Origin: Candidatus Methanomethylophilaceae archaeon
GTDB taxonomy: Archaea; Thermoplasmatota; Thermoplasmata; Methanomassiliicoccales; Methanomethylophilaceae
NCBI GenBank assembly: GCA_017508065.1
Contig: JAFVZR010000114.1
Location: forward strand, 1 to 36,448
Length of the DNA: 36,448 nucleotides
Reading direction: 5' to 3'
Shown here: in pieces, positions 24,205 through 32,081 of the stretch
Layout: every line of letters begins with the position of its first letter
How positions within the stretch are numbered: position 1 is the stretch's first letter
The notes under the pieces: model-generated
Told to the model about the DNA's origin: nothing
The model's database searches: none
Seen by the model: the letters and a program-made list of their open reading frames with translations, nothing else
Program-made: the position numbers and the translations under genes

Positions 24205-24723
24205 ATGGCAAGAAAGCCCGCAGTAATGTACAGAGAGATCAAGGGAATGGCATTCACCCGCAGAAAGTTCATGGGTGGAGTTCCCAACAGCAGAATTCAG
24301 CAGTTCGACATGGGTAACCTCAGGGAGGAGTTCCCCGTCGTACTTTCACTTAAAGTCACCAACCGTGTCCAGATCAGGCACACTGCACTCGAGGCAGGAC
24401 GTATTGCAGCAAACAGGGTCCTCTCCAAGGAAGCTGGAGTTGCAAACTACCACATGAAGGTCAGGGTCTACCCCCACATCGTTCTCAGGGAGAACAAGCT
24501 CGCAACCGGAGCAGGAGCAGACCGTGTTTCCAGCGGAATGAGAAGTGCATTCGGAAAGAATGTCGGAACCGCAGCAAGGCTCGAGCGCAACCAGGTCGTC
24601 ATGACCGTCTCATGCACTCCCCAGGTTTTCAACACCGCAAAGCTTGCACTGTGGAAGGCTTCCATGAAGTACCCCACTCCCTGCTACATCGATGTTGAGA
24701 AGGGAAAAGAGCTCGTAATGTAA
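24205..24723 (+). CDS. rpl10e: Large ribosomal subunit protein uL16 (archaeal L10e)
   Basis: L10e lies near the A-site tRNA elbow of the large subunit. The 172-residue protein starts [20 protein letters not shown] and has the conserved IQQFDMGN segment, [13 protein letters not shown], and the basic loop [15 protein letters not shown] near 110. ATG 24205 is chosen over an in-frame GTG at 24196, since AAAGGTGG fits the ATG and the family begins at this point. Its TAA stop touches the dph2 ATG with no gap. Codon bias is strong, in sharp contrast to dph2. Confidence 0.96.
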   Translation: MARKPAVMYREIKGMAFTRRKFMGGVPNSRIQQFDMGNLREEFPVVLSLKVTNRVQIRHTALEAGRIAANRVLSKEAGVANYHMKVRVYPHIVLRENKLATGAGADRVSSGMRSAFGKNVGTAARLERNQVVMTVSCTPQVFNTAKLALWKASMKYPTPCYIDVEKGKELVM

Positions 24724-25710
24724 ATGTTTGATCTCAAACTTCAATACATTGCTACATGGGTTCGCGACAGGGGTTACGCCTCTGTCGCACTTCAGTTGCC
24801 CGAGGGCTTAAAGCTCCGGGCAACTGAAATTGTCGATTTTTTAACTCAGGAAACTGAGGCTAATTACGTTATGTTAGGCGACCCGTGTTATGGCGCCTGT
24901 GATCTTTTCATCAATTATTCATCAGTAGCTGACGCTTTGGTGCATTTCGGACACTCTCCGATTCCGTCTCAGGGTGATGATCCAAACGTACTGTACATAG
25001 AGGCAGACATGCCTTTGGATATACAGGACAAGCTTGAGGCCGTACTTTCAGATCTTGGTATGAACGTCGGGCTACTCGCCACTGTGCAGTATCTCAACTG
25101 TATCCCTCAGGCGATGGAGATCCTTCATGAATCTGGACGTAATGCGTTCGTTGGAGATGGTGATGCAAGGATCATGTATCCGGGGCAGGTCCTCGGATGT
25201 AATTGTACCGCAGCGTATTCCATTGCAGATTCCGTGGATGAGTATCTGTACATCGGTGAAGGGGATTTCCATCCTTTAGCTGCAGCATTCGGTGCGGGAA
25301 AACCGATCAAGGTATTCAATCCAGTCACGGGCGAGTTGAGGTCTGTCGATGAGGTCCGTGACCGCATACTTCGCAGAAGGTTCGCTGCGATCGTCGGTGG
25401 GCAGGAGGCACAATCCTTCCTTGTGATCGTGTGCAGCAAGGTTGGACAGAATCGTAACGGACTCGCCGATGAATTGGTCGATCTCATCAGATCTAAGGGA
25501 CGTATCGCATACAAGGTGTTCATGAACGAACTTTCTCCGCAGAACCTGTTGCACTATCGTGTTGATGCGTATGTCTGTACCGCATGTCCGAGGATCGCGA
25601 TGGATGACGCACTCAGATACGATCGCCCCATGCTTACACCTCCGGAATTGGAGGTGGCACTAGGTGTCAGGGAGTGGGATGACTACGTCTTTGATCAGAT
25701 CACGTCCTAA
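24724..25710 (+). CDS. dph2: Diphthamide synthase Dph2 (radical ACP transfer)
   Basis: Dph2 makes the first step of diphthamide on elongation factor 2: a non-classical radical SAM reaction moves the 3-amino-3-carboxypropyl group to the target His. The 328-residue protein has the family motif VALQLPEGLK (21-30) and three separated cysteine sites that hold the [4Fe-4S] cluster: Cys55/Cys59 in GDPCYGAC, Cys159/Cys161 in VLGCNC, and Cys285/Cys288 in CTACPR. The gene directly abuts rpl10e. A terminator-like hairpin lies inside codons 23-35. Its pairing with a ribosomal gene makes sense, since its target is also translational. Confidence 0.95.
   Translation: MFDLKLQYIATWVRDRGYASVALQLPEGLKLRATEIVDFLTQETEANYVMLGDPCYGACDLFINYSSVADALVHFGHSPIPSQGDDPNVLYIEADMPLDIQDKLEAVLSDLGMNVGLLATVQYLNCIPQAMEILHESGRNAFVGDGDARIMYPGQVLGCNCTAAYSIADSVDEYLYIGEGDFHPLAAAFGAGKPIKVFNPVTGELRSVDEVRDRILRRRFAAIVGGQEAQSFLVIVCSKVGQNRNGLADELVDLIRSKGRIAYKVFMNELSPQNLLHYRVDAYVCTACPRIAMDDALRYDRPMLTPPELEVALGVREWDDYVFDQITS
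24791..24828 (+). terminator. Terminator-like hairpin inside dph2
   Basis: TTCAGTTGCCCG 24791-24802 pairs perfectly with CGGGCAACTGAA 24817-24828 (12 pairs, 14-base loop), and a T6 run follows at 24837-24842. It lies 67 bases into dph2, directly downstream of the strongly expressed rpl10e. It may lower read-through into dph2; function is inference, the structure is directly visible. Confidence 0.5.
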
Positions 25711-25733
25711 TGAGCATTCTTCTTTCACCAACC

Positions 25734-25742
25734 CTTATTAAG
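25734..25742 (+). promoter_or_regulatory. TATA box of the mtxX-queDCE operon
   Basis: CTTATTAAG at 25734-25742 is placed so that transcription would begin near 25763, at the second in-frame ATG of mtxX. The first ATG, 25748, lies too close to the box. Confidence 0.45.
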
Positions 25743-25762
25743 GAACTATGTATCGTAGGGGT

Positions 25763-26509
25763 ATGGCCAGTTCAGAAGACATACTCTGTTCGGAATTGCC
25801 TGATGTCGTAGTCGGTATCGGTACCAATAAGAACAGGGCATCGGTCGAATACAGTGCATCATGTTATCCTGGAAAGGTAGTGATCTATGATGATCCAGAG
25901 GCACTGGTGGATGATCTGGTCAGTGGAAGGATCGATGCAGCTGTAAGGGGAAACATGTCCTCTTCGGTAGTTCTACCCATCCTGAAGGAGAAGTTGGGTC
26001 TTGAAGAGGTGGAGCGTGTCGTCATACTGGAGCCAGATGGCGGAAGGATGTTCTGTATGGCACCTGTAGGTATTGATGAAGGTTGGACCAAGGAACAGAA
26101 GATGGATCTTGTCAGGAAGAGTATGCCTCTCTTGAAGGCACTGGGTCTTGGCAACAGGGTGGCCATCATGTCCGGTGGAAGGGAGGACGACCTTGGAAGG
26201 AACGACCGTGTCGATAGGACGATCCTCGATGCACGTGAGATTGTGCCAGCATTGATGGATGAAGGATATGATGCGTATGACGCTGAGATCCTTCTGGAGG
26301 ATATAGTCAGGGAGGCTGATCTGGTGATCGCACCGGACGGAATCTCTGGAAACATAATATTTAGGGCATTGCATTTCATCGGTGGCGCCAAGGCCCTTGG
26401 CGCACCTGTGATAAATACAGACAAGATATTCGTCGATACATCGAGAGCTAAGACGGATTATGTGGATTGCATCGCTCTCGCTATGAAACTAACGGAGAAG
26501 ATCATATGA
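25763..26509 (+). CDS. mtxX: Methanogenesis marker protein 4 (MtxX family)
   Basis: The MtxX family is found in methanogens and is related to phosphate acetyl/butyryl transferases; its reaction is not established. The 248-residue protein has VVVGIGTNKNRAS near the start, VRGNMSSSVVLPIL, VAIMSGGREDDLGRNDRVD in the middle, and APDGISGNIIFRALHFIGG, the nucleotide/phosphate-site type of segment seen in that superfamily. I chose ATG 25763 from the TATA spacing; ATG 25748 would add five residues (MYRRG). The stop overlaps the queD start (ATGA), which ties it to preQ0 genes in one transcript. Confidence 0.85.
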   Translation: MASSEDILCSELPDVVVGIGTNKNRASVEYSASCYPGKVVIYDDPEALVDDLVSGRIDAAVRGNMSSSVVLPILKEKLGLEEVERVVILEPDGGRMFCMAPVGIDEGWTKEQKMDLVRKSMPLLKALGLGNRVAIMSGGREDDLGRNDRVDRTILDAREIVPALMDEGYDAYDAEILLEDIVREADLVIAPDGISGNIIFRALHFIGGAKALGAPVINTDKIFVDTSRAKTDYVDCIALAMKLTEKII

Positions 26510-26979
26510 TACTCGAGATAGATGGCGGACATTCTGGAATAAGATTCTCCGCTTGTCACTTCATACCCAGGCATGAGAAATGTTCCAGGCTTCACGGCCA
26601 TTCCTATATTCTTCGTCTCAGACTAGAAGGAGATATCGGAGAGGATGGAATGGTAATGGATTTCGTCGTACTCAAGAAGAAGCTCAAGGCATTCGTGGAT
26701 GAGTTCGATCACAGGACCATCCTTCCCGGAGATTCACCGGATGTGGACCTAAAAATTGAGGGCGATTCCGTTGAGGCGATCTCCTGCGGAAAGAGGTATG
26801 TGTTCCCTCTGATGGACGTCGTCATCCTCGATGTCACCAACACCACTGCAGAGGAGATGACACGTCACATGGTCAACAGGCTCGTCAGTGAGGTCGAGTT
26901 CCCCGCCAACATCAGGTCCGTGTCCGTAGGTCTGGATGAGGAGCGCGGTCAGACCGCATGGTATGAGGTGAAGCTCTGA
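26506..26979 (+). CDS. queD: 6-carboxytetrahydropterin synthase (QueD)
   Basis: QueD converts dihydroneopterin triphosphate to 6-carboxytetrahydropterin, the second step to preQ0 and archaeosine. The 157-residue T-fold protein has the zinc ligands His18, His30 and His32 (ACHF and LHGHSY), the catalytic Cys26 in EKCSRLHGH, the FDHR motif with Asp68-His69, and EERGQTAWYE near the C-terminus. A pyruvoyl-tetrahydropterin synthase role is possible from sequence alone, but queC and queE directly downstream settle the pathway. ATG 26506 overlaps the mtxX stop. Confidence 0.93.
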   Translation: MILEIDGGHSGIRFSACHFIPRHEKCSRLHGHSYILRLRLEGDIGEDGMVMDFVVLKKKLKAFVDEFDHRTILPGDSPDVDLKIEGDSVEAISCGKRYVFPLMDVVILDVTNTTAEEMTRHMVNRLVSEVEFPANIRSVSVGLDEERGQTAWYEVKL

Positions 26980-27650
26980 TGCCCGGTGCCGTCGTACTTC
27001 TTTCCGGAGGATTGGATTCCACCACGACTCTGGCACAGGCTCTTGCGGATGGATGTACGGTCACTGCACTCAGTTTCAGATATGGGCAGAGGCACACGAA
27101 GGAACTGGTATCTGCCGCTAATGTTGCAAAGTTCTTCGGCGTAAAACATGTGATCGTGGATATGGACCTCAGTATGTTCAGGTCCGCACTCACCAGGCCC
27201 GAGTTGGAAGTGCCAGAGAACCGTGATGAGTCCCAGATGGGACAGGATATCCCGATCACCTACGTCCCTGCAAGGAACATCATCATGATGTCGGTCGCTG
27301 CAGGACTTTGTGAATCCGTTGATGCGGACCGCATCTACATCGGTGCGAACAATGTCGATTATTCCGGATACCCAGATTGTCGTCCTGAGTTCTTCGAGGC
27401 ATTCCAGAAGATGATCGCTGTCGGAACCAAGTGTGGTGTGGAGGGCAATCCCATTCAGATCATGACTCCCATCCTAAGGCTCAGCAAGGCCGACATCGTA
27501 CGTCTGGGTAAGAAGCTCGGTGCACCCCTGCACCTGACCTGGTCCTGTTATGAGGGCGGTGAGAAGGCCTGTGGTAAATGTGATTCCTGTCAGCTCAGGT
27601 TGAACGGATTCAAGGAAGCAGGTTACGAGGACGAGATCGAGTACGAGTGA
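26979..27650 (+). CDS. queC: 7-cyano-7-deazaguanine (preQ0) synthase
   Basis: QueC turns 7-carboxy-7-deazaguanine into preQ0 using ATP and ammonia; in archaea preQ0 is inserted into tRNA G15 and becomes archaeosine. The 223-residue protein has the PP-loop SGGLDS (9-14), a second ATP-side stretch YVPARNIIMMSVAAGL (95-110), and the C-terminal zinc site Cys190, Cys198, Cys201, Cys204 (ACGKCDSCQLR). Its ATG overlaps the queD stop by one base, and queE follows after 4 bases. Confidence 0.97.
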   Translation: MPGAVVLLSGGLDSTTTLAQALADGCTVTALSFRYGQRHTKELVSAANVAKFFGVKHVIVDMDLSMFRSALTRPELEVPENRDESQMGQDIPITYVPARNIIMMSVAAGLCESVDADRIYIGANNVDYSGYPDCRPEFFEAFQKMIAVGTKCGVEGNPIQIMTPILRLSKADIVRLGKKLGAPLHLTWSCYEGGEKACGKCDSCQLRLNGFKEAGYEDEIEYE

Positions 27651-27654
27651 TCCT

Positions 27655-28278
27655 ATGAAGATCTGTGAGATGTTCCGTTCGATCCAGGGTGAGGGTAAAC
27701 TCATCGGTGTGCCCACATACTTCATCCGTTCAATCGGTTGCAATCTCGATTGTGCGTGGTGCGATACGAAATACTCCTTCGATGGTGGCACGGAGATGTC
27801 CATCGATGAGATCGTAGACAGTGCCAGAGATGAAACGCACATCTGCCTTACCGGAGGGGAGCCAATGATCCAGAGGGAGTTCCCCGAACTTCTTGACAGG
27901 CTTCTCGAGGCAGGCAAGCACGTCACCATCGAGACCAACGGTTCGATCTCGATAAAGGATCTTCCCGATTCGGAGAATATTTTGGTCAGCATGGATATCA
28001 AATGCCCATCATCCAAGATGACCGAGAGGATGGACTGGAACAATCTGGCACTTTTGAAACCGAAGGATCAGTTGAAGTTCGTTCTTGCAAATGAGGGGGA
28101 TTACGACTTCGCGATCGATATTGTGAGGAGGTACAAACCTGACACCGAGATAATCTTCTCTCCTGTCGGTGGAATGGATGCACGTCCTATCGCAGAACGT
28201 GTCGTGGAATCCGGATTGAACATCCGTGTGCTCCTTCAGTTGCACAAGATAATTTGGGGAGATAAGAAAGGGGTTTAA
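27655..28278 (+). CDS. queE: 7-carboxy-7-deazaguanine synthase, radical SAM
   Basis: QueE contracts 6-carboxytetrahydropterin to 7-carboxy-7-deazaguanine with SAM and a [4Fe-4S] cluster. The 207-residue protein has the substrate strand MFRSIQGEGKLIGVPTYFIR, the cluster ligands Cys29, Cys33, Cys36 (GCNLDCAWCDT), TGGEPM near 65, and ETNGSI. It ends the mtxX-queDCE operon. Its TAA stop overlaps the stop of the convergent NifX-like gene by 4 bases, so the two messages must overlap at their 3' ends. Confidence 0.95.
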   Translation: MKICEMFRSIQGEGKLIGVPTYFIRSIGCNLDCAWCDTKYSFDGGTEMSIDEIVDSARDETHICLTGGEPMIQREFPELLDRLLEAGKHVTIETNGSISIKDLPDSENILVSMDIKCPSSKMTERMDWNNLALLKPKDQLKFVLANEGDYDFAIDIVRRYKPDTEIIFSPVGGMDARPIAERVVESGLNIRVLLQLHKIIWGDKKGV

Positions 28279-28631
28279 GCCTCTTCGAGGTCCTTGAACC
28301 TTTTCATGCGTTCACGCCTACGGATGTAGTCCGTGACGCACTCCTCAACAGTACCTTCTTCATCGTACGATACGTCGATCCCGGCCTTATTGAGTATGTT
28401 GAATCCATGGGTTCCGATACCGCCGACGACGACCGCATCCACGCCGATCTCCACAATGGATTGGGCGACCTTCATTCCAGCGCCCTCGGCATCCATGAAC
28501 TCGTTCTCCACCACCGTGAAGTCCAATGACTCGGACTCCACGATGAGGAAGAAGGGTGCGTGACCGAAGTCCTCGCTGACCTCTGAACTTAATTCCGGAC
28601 CATCTGCAAGGACTCCGATCCTCATTTTCAT
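28275..28631 (-). CDS. NifX/NifB-like Fe-S cofactor-binding domain protein
   Basis: The 118-residue protein belongs to the dinitrogenase iron-molybdenum cofactor binding family (NifX/NafY/NifB C-terminal fold). It shows MRIGVLADG at the start, VSEDFGHAPFFLIVE, and the typical VDAVVVGGIGTHGFNILNKAGI. Many methanogens without nitrogenase have such proteins, so a role in Fe-S cluster carriage is more likely than nitrogen fixation. There is no Cys in it, so a bound cluster would need other ligands. Its ATG overlaps the Mrp stop (ATGA), which suggests the two work together. It ends convergent with queE. Confidence 0.88.
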   Translation of the reverse strand: MKMRIGVLADGPELSSEVSEDFGHAPFFLIVESESLDFTVVENEFMDAEGAGMKVAQSIVEIGVDAVVVGGIGTHGFNILNKAGIDVSYDEEGTVEECVTDYIRRRERMKRFKDLEEA

Positions 28632-29443
28632 CCCACCGTCTTAAGGACCTTCTCGGTGATCTCTTCGAAAGCCTTTGCGGATGCACTCTCGGGGTGACTG
28701 ATGACCACAGGCATTCCGCTGTCACCGGATAGGACGATTGCGGGCTCGATGGGTACGCGACCGAGGAACTGGATGTCGAATTCGGTAGCAGTCTCCTTTC
28801 CTCCTCCGGACTTGAAGATATCAGTGACCTCTCCACAGTGGGGGCAGACGAATCCGCTCATGTTCTCGACGATACCGATGATGGGTACACCGGTCTCTGC
28901 TGCGAAGGTGATGGATTTCCTGGAGTCGAGGAGCGAGACGTCCTGAGGTGTGGTGACGATGACGACACCGTCTGCCTTGGGGATGAGCTGCATGATGGAG
29001 ATAGCCTCATCTCCGGTTCCTGGAGGCATATCGATGACCAGGTAGTCGAGGTCTCCCCAGTTGACGTCCTCGAGGAACTGCCTGATGGCTCCCATCTTGA
29101 CGGGGCCTCTCCAGATGACGGGTGCGTCCTTGCTGGGCAAGAGGAATGCCATGGACATGACCTTCATGGATGGAGGGACGATGACGGGGATGAGCTTCCT
29201 GTTGTCGTCGACCATGATCTGTTCATCCTCGATTCCGAACATCTTGGGGATGTTGGGTCCGGTGATGTCGATATCCATGAGTCCGACCTGGAGTCCCTTC
29301 TGTGCCATGGTGATAGCGAGGTTGGAGGATACGGTACTCTTTCCGACTCCTCCCTTTCCGCTGAGGACGATGACTACGTGCTTGATCTTTCCAAGACTCT
29401 CCTGGAGCTTGAAGTCTCCTTCATTGATCATTGGTTTGGCCAT
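28628..29443 (-). CDS. apbC: Mrp/NBP35-type P-loop ATPase, Fe-S carrier
   Basis: Proteins of this family bind and transfer [4Fe-4S] clusters. The 271-residue protein has the deviant Walker A SGKGGVGKST (28-37), GLMDIDITGPN, the Walker B LDYLVIDMPPGTGD, and a C-terminal CPHC motif in VENMSGFVCPHCGEV that would bridge a cluster between two subunits. The family normally starts shortly before the P-loop, so I take ATG 29443. The frame stays open for 128 codons upstream, but that part is low in family likeness and crosses the predicted promoter. Cotranscribed with the NifX-like gene. Confidence 0.93.
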   Translation of the reverse strand: MAKPMINEGDFKLQESLGKIKHVVIVLSGKGGVGKSTVSSNLAITMAQKGLQVGLMDIDITGPNIPKMFGIEDEQIMVDDNRKLIPVIVPPSMKVMSMAFLLPSKDAPVIWRGPVKMGAIRQFLEDVNWGDLDYLVIDMPPGTGDEAISIMQLIPKADGVVIVTTPQDVSLLDSRKSITFAAETGVPIIGIVENMSGFVCPHCGEVTDIFKSGGGKETATEFDIQFLGRVPIEPAIVLSGDSGMPVVISHPESASAKAFEEITEKVLKTVG

Positions 29444-29464
29444 GGTGGGGTCATCAGTAATCGG

Positions 29465-29472
29465 TGTTATAA
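29465..29472 (-). promoter_or_regulatory. TATA box of mrp
   Basis: GTTATAAC at 29465-29472 lies 22-29 bases before the ATG at 29443, predicting a leaderless message; this agrees with the lack of a good ribosome binding site. Confidence 0.5.
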
Positions 29473-29664
29473 CTATTATTGTGTGCATGGTTTTTGATGG
29501 TGATGTCACCTTTTCATTTCTCAAACTCATTGGCTGTGGTTGTACGTGTTGATTAGGGTACGTTTGAGGTTTTGACAAGCAATAATGCTCTTTCAATTGT
29601 TGTGGATTAGCGGATGCATGTCTATTCCGTAAACAACCTATACTCTTTCTCTTATTCTCATAAT

Positions 29665-30066
29665 ATGCCTTTAGGAGATCCATGCGGAGGTCACTTCGAA
29701 TACACCGTCGAAGGCCTTCCCCAATGTCTATCTGCATCGACCGTACCGGTCTCGTCATTCGAAAGAGCCAGATCGTTCTATTGCGATCTCCTTGGATTCG
29801 AGGTCTTCGATTCGGATGAAAAATCACTCTATGTGAGGAGAGGCAACTGTGTTCTTATCCTGAAGATAAGTGCCAGTATTGGAATCGATACGGGGATCTA
29901 CATCGGAGTGGAGAATCCTTTCGACCTTCACAGACGTCTCATCGATGAGAACGTCATCTTCGTCAGGGATCCGATGAACAGTCCTATCGGGGTGTACACT
30001 TCATTCAGGGATGATGATGGCAATACGATCCACGCAGTGGACATGTTGGGAAAAGTAGTAAGGTGA
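29665..30066 (+). CDS. VOC (glyoxalase/dioxygenase-like) family protein
   Basis: The 133-residue protein is a single vicinal-oxygen-chelate domain pair with SSFERARSFYCDLLGFEVFD at about 31-50, then RRGNCVLILKI, and SFRDDDGNTIHAVDM near the end. The substrate cannot be told; the family includes glyoxalase I, epimerases and resistance proteins. The N-terminal 20 residues (MPLGDPCGGHFEYTVEG) are unusual for the family and carry a Cys. I take ATG 29665; an upstream in-frame ATG at 29614 precedes the likely promoter (about 29638-29646). No ribosome binding site is visible, so it may be leaderless. Confidence 0.8.
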   Translation: MPLGDPCGGHFEYTVEGLPQCLSASTVPVSSFERARSFYCDLLGFEVFDSDEKSLYVRRGNCVLILKISASIGIDTGIYIGVENPFDLHRRLIDENVIFVRDPMNSPIGVYTSFRDDDGNTIHAVDMLGKVVR

Positions 30067-30090
30067 TGCCGGGTCAATGACCCAGCATCA
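30064..30090. terminator. Bidirectional terminator overlapping the VOC stop
   Basis: TGATGC-C-GGGTC (30064-30075) pairs with GACCC-A-GCATCA (30079-30090): 11 pairs, one C-A mismatch, 3-base loop. The stop codon of the VOC gene is part of the stem. It lies between convergent genes and probably serves both. Confidence 0.6.
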
Positions 30091-30099
30091 ATCATTGTA

Positions 30100-31317
30100 T
30101 CAGTTTCCGAGGTTTGCCTTCTCTACAGCCTCATCGATCTCTTTCATGAGGTGTGGGGGAAGTCCCTTGATTCCGCCTACGAGGAATCCACGGACGATCA
30201 TACTGACAGCCTCATCCTCCGTGAGTCCTCTGGACATCAGATACTCGATCTGGTCCTGGTCGATCTTACCGACAGCTGCTTCGTGGGTCATCTCGACATC
30301 CGCTACTGTGGATTCAAGTTCGGGGATGGCAAGAGTGAGTCCACCATCCTCGAGGACGATGCTCCTGCACTCGAGGTGTGCCTTGACCTTCTCCGCATTA
30401 CCAGAAAGTTTTCCGCGAGCGATCATGTTTCCGCCGTTCGTGATGCTTCTGGACATGATCTCCGCGTTCGTGTTGGGTGCATTCAGGAAGACGACTCCAC
30501 CGGAATCGATGTTGGATCCCTTGGGTGCCAGACATATGGTGTTGTATGTACAGGATGCCCCTTCACCGTTGAGGTAGGTGACAGGGTTGCTCTGCAAGGT
30601 TCCGACAGGGTTCAGGATGACGTAGTTGTTCACGTACTTGGCATCCTTCTCCAGGATACATCCTGTCCTGGGCCTTACGGTGGTGTCCTCTCCCCAGTTG
30701 TGGATCATAGAGAATGCGAGTGAACCTCCCTCCTTCACGTAGATCTCCGACACTCCGATGTGCAGTGCGTTGTTGGCATGTCTGTCGGTGGTGCATCCGG
30801 TGATGATCTCCAACGACGCTCCCTCCTCGATGATGATGATGTTGTGGAGGTTCTGCATGGTGTTCTTGTTCTTGATGAGCATACAGGTCTGAACGGGATT
30901 CTTCGCGTGGTATCCTTTCTTGACGCGGATGAAGTAACCGTCGGACTCCTCGATGTAGGTCTTCGCGGTGAACTTGTCCTTCTCAGGGTCAACGGCCTTC
31001 CAGAAATAGTCCTTAAGCCAGTCGTATTTGGCAACGGCATCCCTGGTGGAAAGGAGCTCCACACCGTCCTCGGTCTTGTTGGAACAGTGGCTCATACTGT
31101 TGTTGATGAATACGATGGAACCGTCACGGCCGTTCTCATCGGATACGACTCCGACGTTGACCATAAGGTCCTTGGTGTCAGCATCCACCTTCTGGAGATC
31201 TTCGATCTGTTCGAGGTCCGATTCTCCCACATTGAACTGTGAGAGGTCGACATCAGGGCCGTACGCACCGGCCCTGTCGAGGGCCTCCTTCACTCCTCTA
31301 TGTTCACCATTCTGCAT
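30100..31317 (-). CDS. sufB: SufB-type Fe-S assembly scaffold (SufB/SmsB)
   Basis: SufB, with the ATPase SufC, builds Fe-S clusters. The 405-residue protein ends in the SufB/SufD beta-helix core: HNIIIIEEGASLEIITGCTT, SNPVTYLNGEGA, then HLECRSIVLEDG with the conserved Cys, and THEAAVGKIDQDQIEYLMSR, followed by RGLTEDEAVSMIVRGF. The short N-terminal part matches the minimal two-gene systems of archaea. ATG 31317 has AAGGAG at 8-base spacing inside sufC; an in-frame GTG at 31326 is weaker. The gene overlaps sufC by 28 bases. No sufD, sufS or sufU is nearby, so the sulfur source is not shown. Confidence 0.93.
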   Translation of the reverse strand: MQNGEHRGVKEALDRAGAYGPDVDLSQFNVGESDLEQIEDLQKVDADTKDLMVNVGVVSDENGRDGSIVFINNSMSHCSNKTEDGVELLSTRDAVAKYDWLKDYFWKAVDPEKDKFTAKTYIEESDGYFIRVKKGYHAKNPVQTCMLIKNKNTMQNLHNIIIIEEGASLEIITGCTTDRHANNALHIGVSEIYVKEGGSLAFSMIHNWGEDTTVRPRTGCILEKDAKYVNNYVILNPVGTLQSNPVTYLNGEGASCTYNTICLAPKGSNIDSGGVVFLNAPNTNAEIMSRSITNGGNMIARGKLSGNAEKVKAHLECRSIVLEDGGLTLAIPELESTVADVEMTHEAAVGKIDQDQIEYLMSRGLTEDEAVSMIVRGFLVGGIKGLPPHLMKEIDEAVEKANLGN

Positions 31318-32051
31318 GATATACACTCCTTGTATCCTCTTTCCCTGATGTCCTTCAGGAGGTCGGTGGGGCGTCCCGAACAGCGGATGACACCGTTCTG
31401 TAGGATGTACGCCTTGTCAGCACCGATGTAGTCCAGGATCTGTCCGGTATGTGTGATCACTAATGCAGACACGTGGCGTGCACACCTGCTACCGTCACAT
31501 GCCTTGTTACCGTCCTTGGTGTACAGGAGGTCGTGGACCTTCCTTCCGATAAGGTCGATGCTCTCGAGGTCGACACCGGATTCAGGCTCATCGAGGAGAA
31601 CGAAGTCCGGTTTCTGTGCGGTGAGCTGGAGGAGTTCGGATCTCTTGATCTCTCCTCCGGAGAATCCAACATTGACGTCCCTTCCAAGGAAATTATCCAT
31701 CTTGAAGCTCTCCGCCTTATCGAGTACGCTGGCGTCCCCTTTGGCAGTGGCCTTGACGAGGTCGCCGAGTTTGACACCCGAGACATTTGGGGGTCTTTGC
31801 ATCATCATGCCTATTCCAAGTCTTGCACGTTCGTCGACACCCATCTCCGTGATGTCCTGGCCTTTGAACATAATCTTTCCGCTCGTGACCTTACAGTGTC
31901 TGTAGCCCATGATGGCTGCGAGCAGAGTGGATTTGCCTGATCCGTTGGGGCCGAACAGTACGCAGGTCTCTCCTTCGTTGATCTTGAGCGATACGCCCTT
32001 GAGGATCTCTCTGCCACCGGCCTCCACATGCAGGTCTATGATTTCTAGCAT
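31290..32051 (-). CDS. sufC: SufC-type ABC ATPase with extra cysteines
   Basis: SufC is the ATPase that drives SufB. The 253-residue protein has Walker A GPNGSGKST (34-42), the signature FSGGE (130-134), Walker B FVLLDEPESGVD (150-161) and the switch His201. Unusually, it has Cys185 and Cys190 in a short insert (GNKACDGSRCARH) just before the ITH switch strand, Cys224, and a C-terminal CISC (243-246) in a tail whose codons overlap the start of sufB. The start is ATG 32051, with AGGTG upstream; an in-frame ATG at 32072 lies too close to the promoter. It leads the two-gene sufCB operon. Confidence 0.93.
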   Translation of the reverse strand: MLEIIDLHVEAGGREILKGVSLKINEGETCVLFGPNGSGKSTLLAAIMGYRHCKVTSGKIMFKGQDITEMGVDERARLGIGMMMQRPPNVSGVKLGDLVKATAKGDASVLDKAESFKMDNFLGRDVNVGFSGGEIKRSELLQLTAQKPDFVLLDEPESGVDLESIDLIGRKVHDLLYTKDGNKACDGSRCARHVSALVITHTGQILDYIGADKAYILQNGVIRCSGRPTDLLKDIRERGYKECISCRMVNIEE

Positions 32052-32081
32052 GATTGCACCTATATGTGTCATTAGGCGCGC

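Noticed and set aside
28275-28631. Part of a nitrogen-fixation cluster
   Set aside because: Only the NifX-like domain is present; no nifHDKEN or nifB is in the window, and such proteins are common in non-fixing methanogens.
29444-29827. 128-codon N-terminal extension of the Mrp ATPase
   Set aside because: The extension is rich in Arg, Asn and Gln, unlike the family, overlaps the divergent VOC gene and crosses the predicted promoter.
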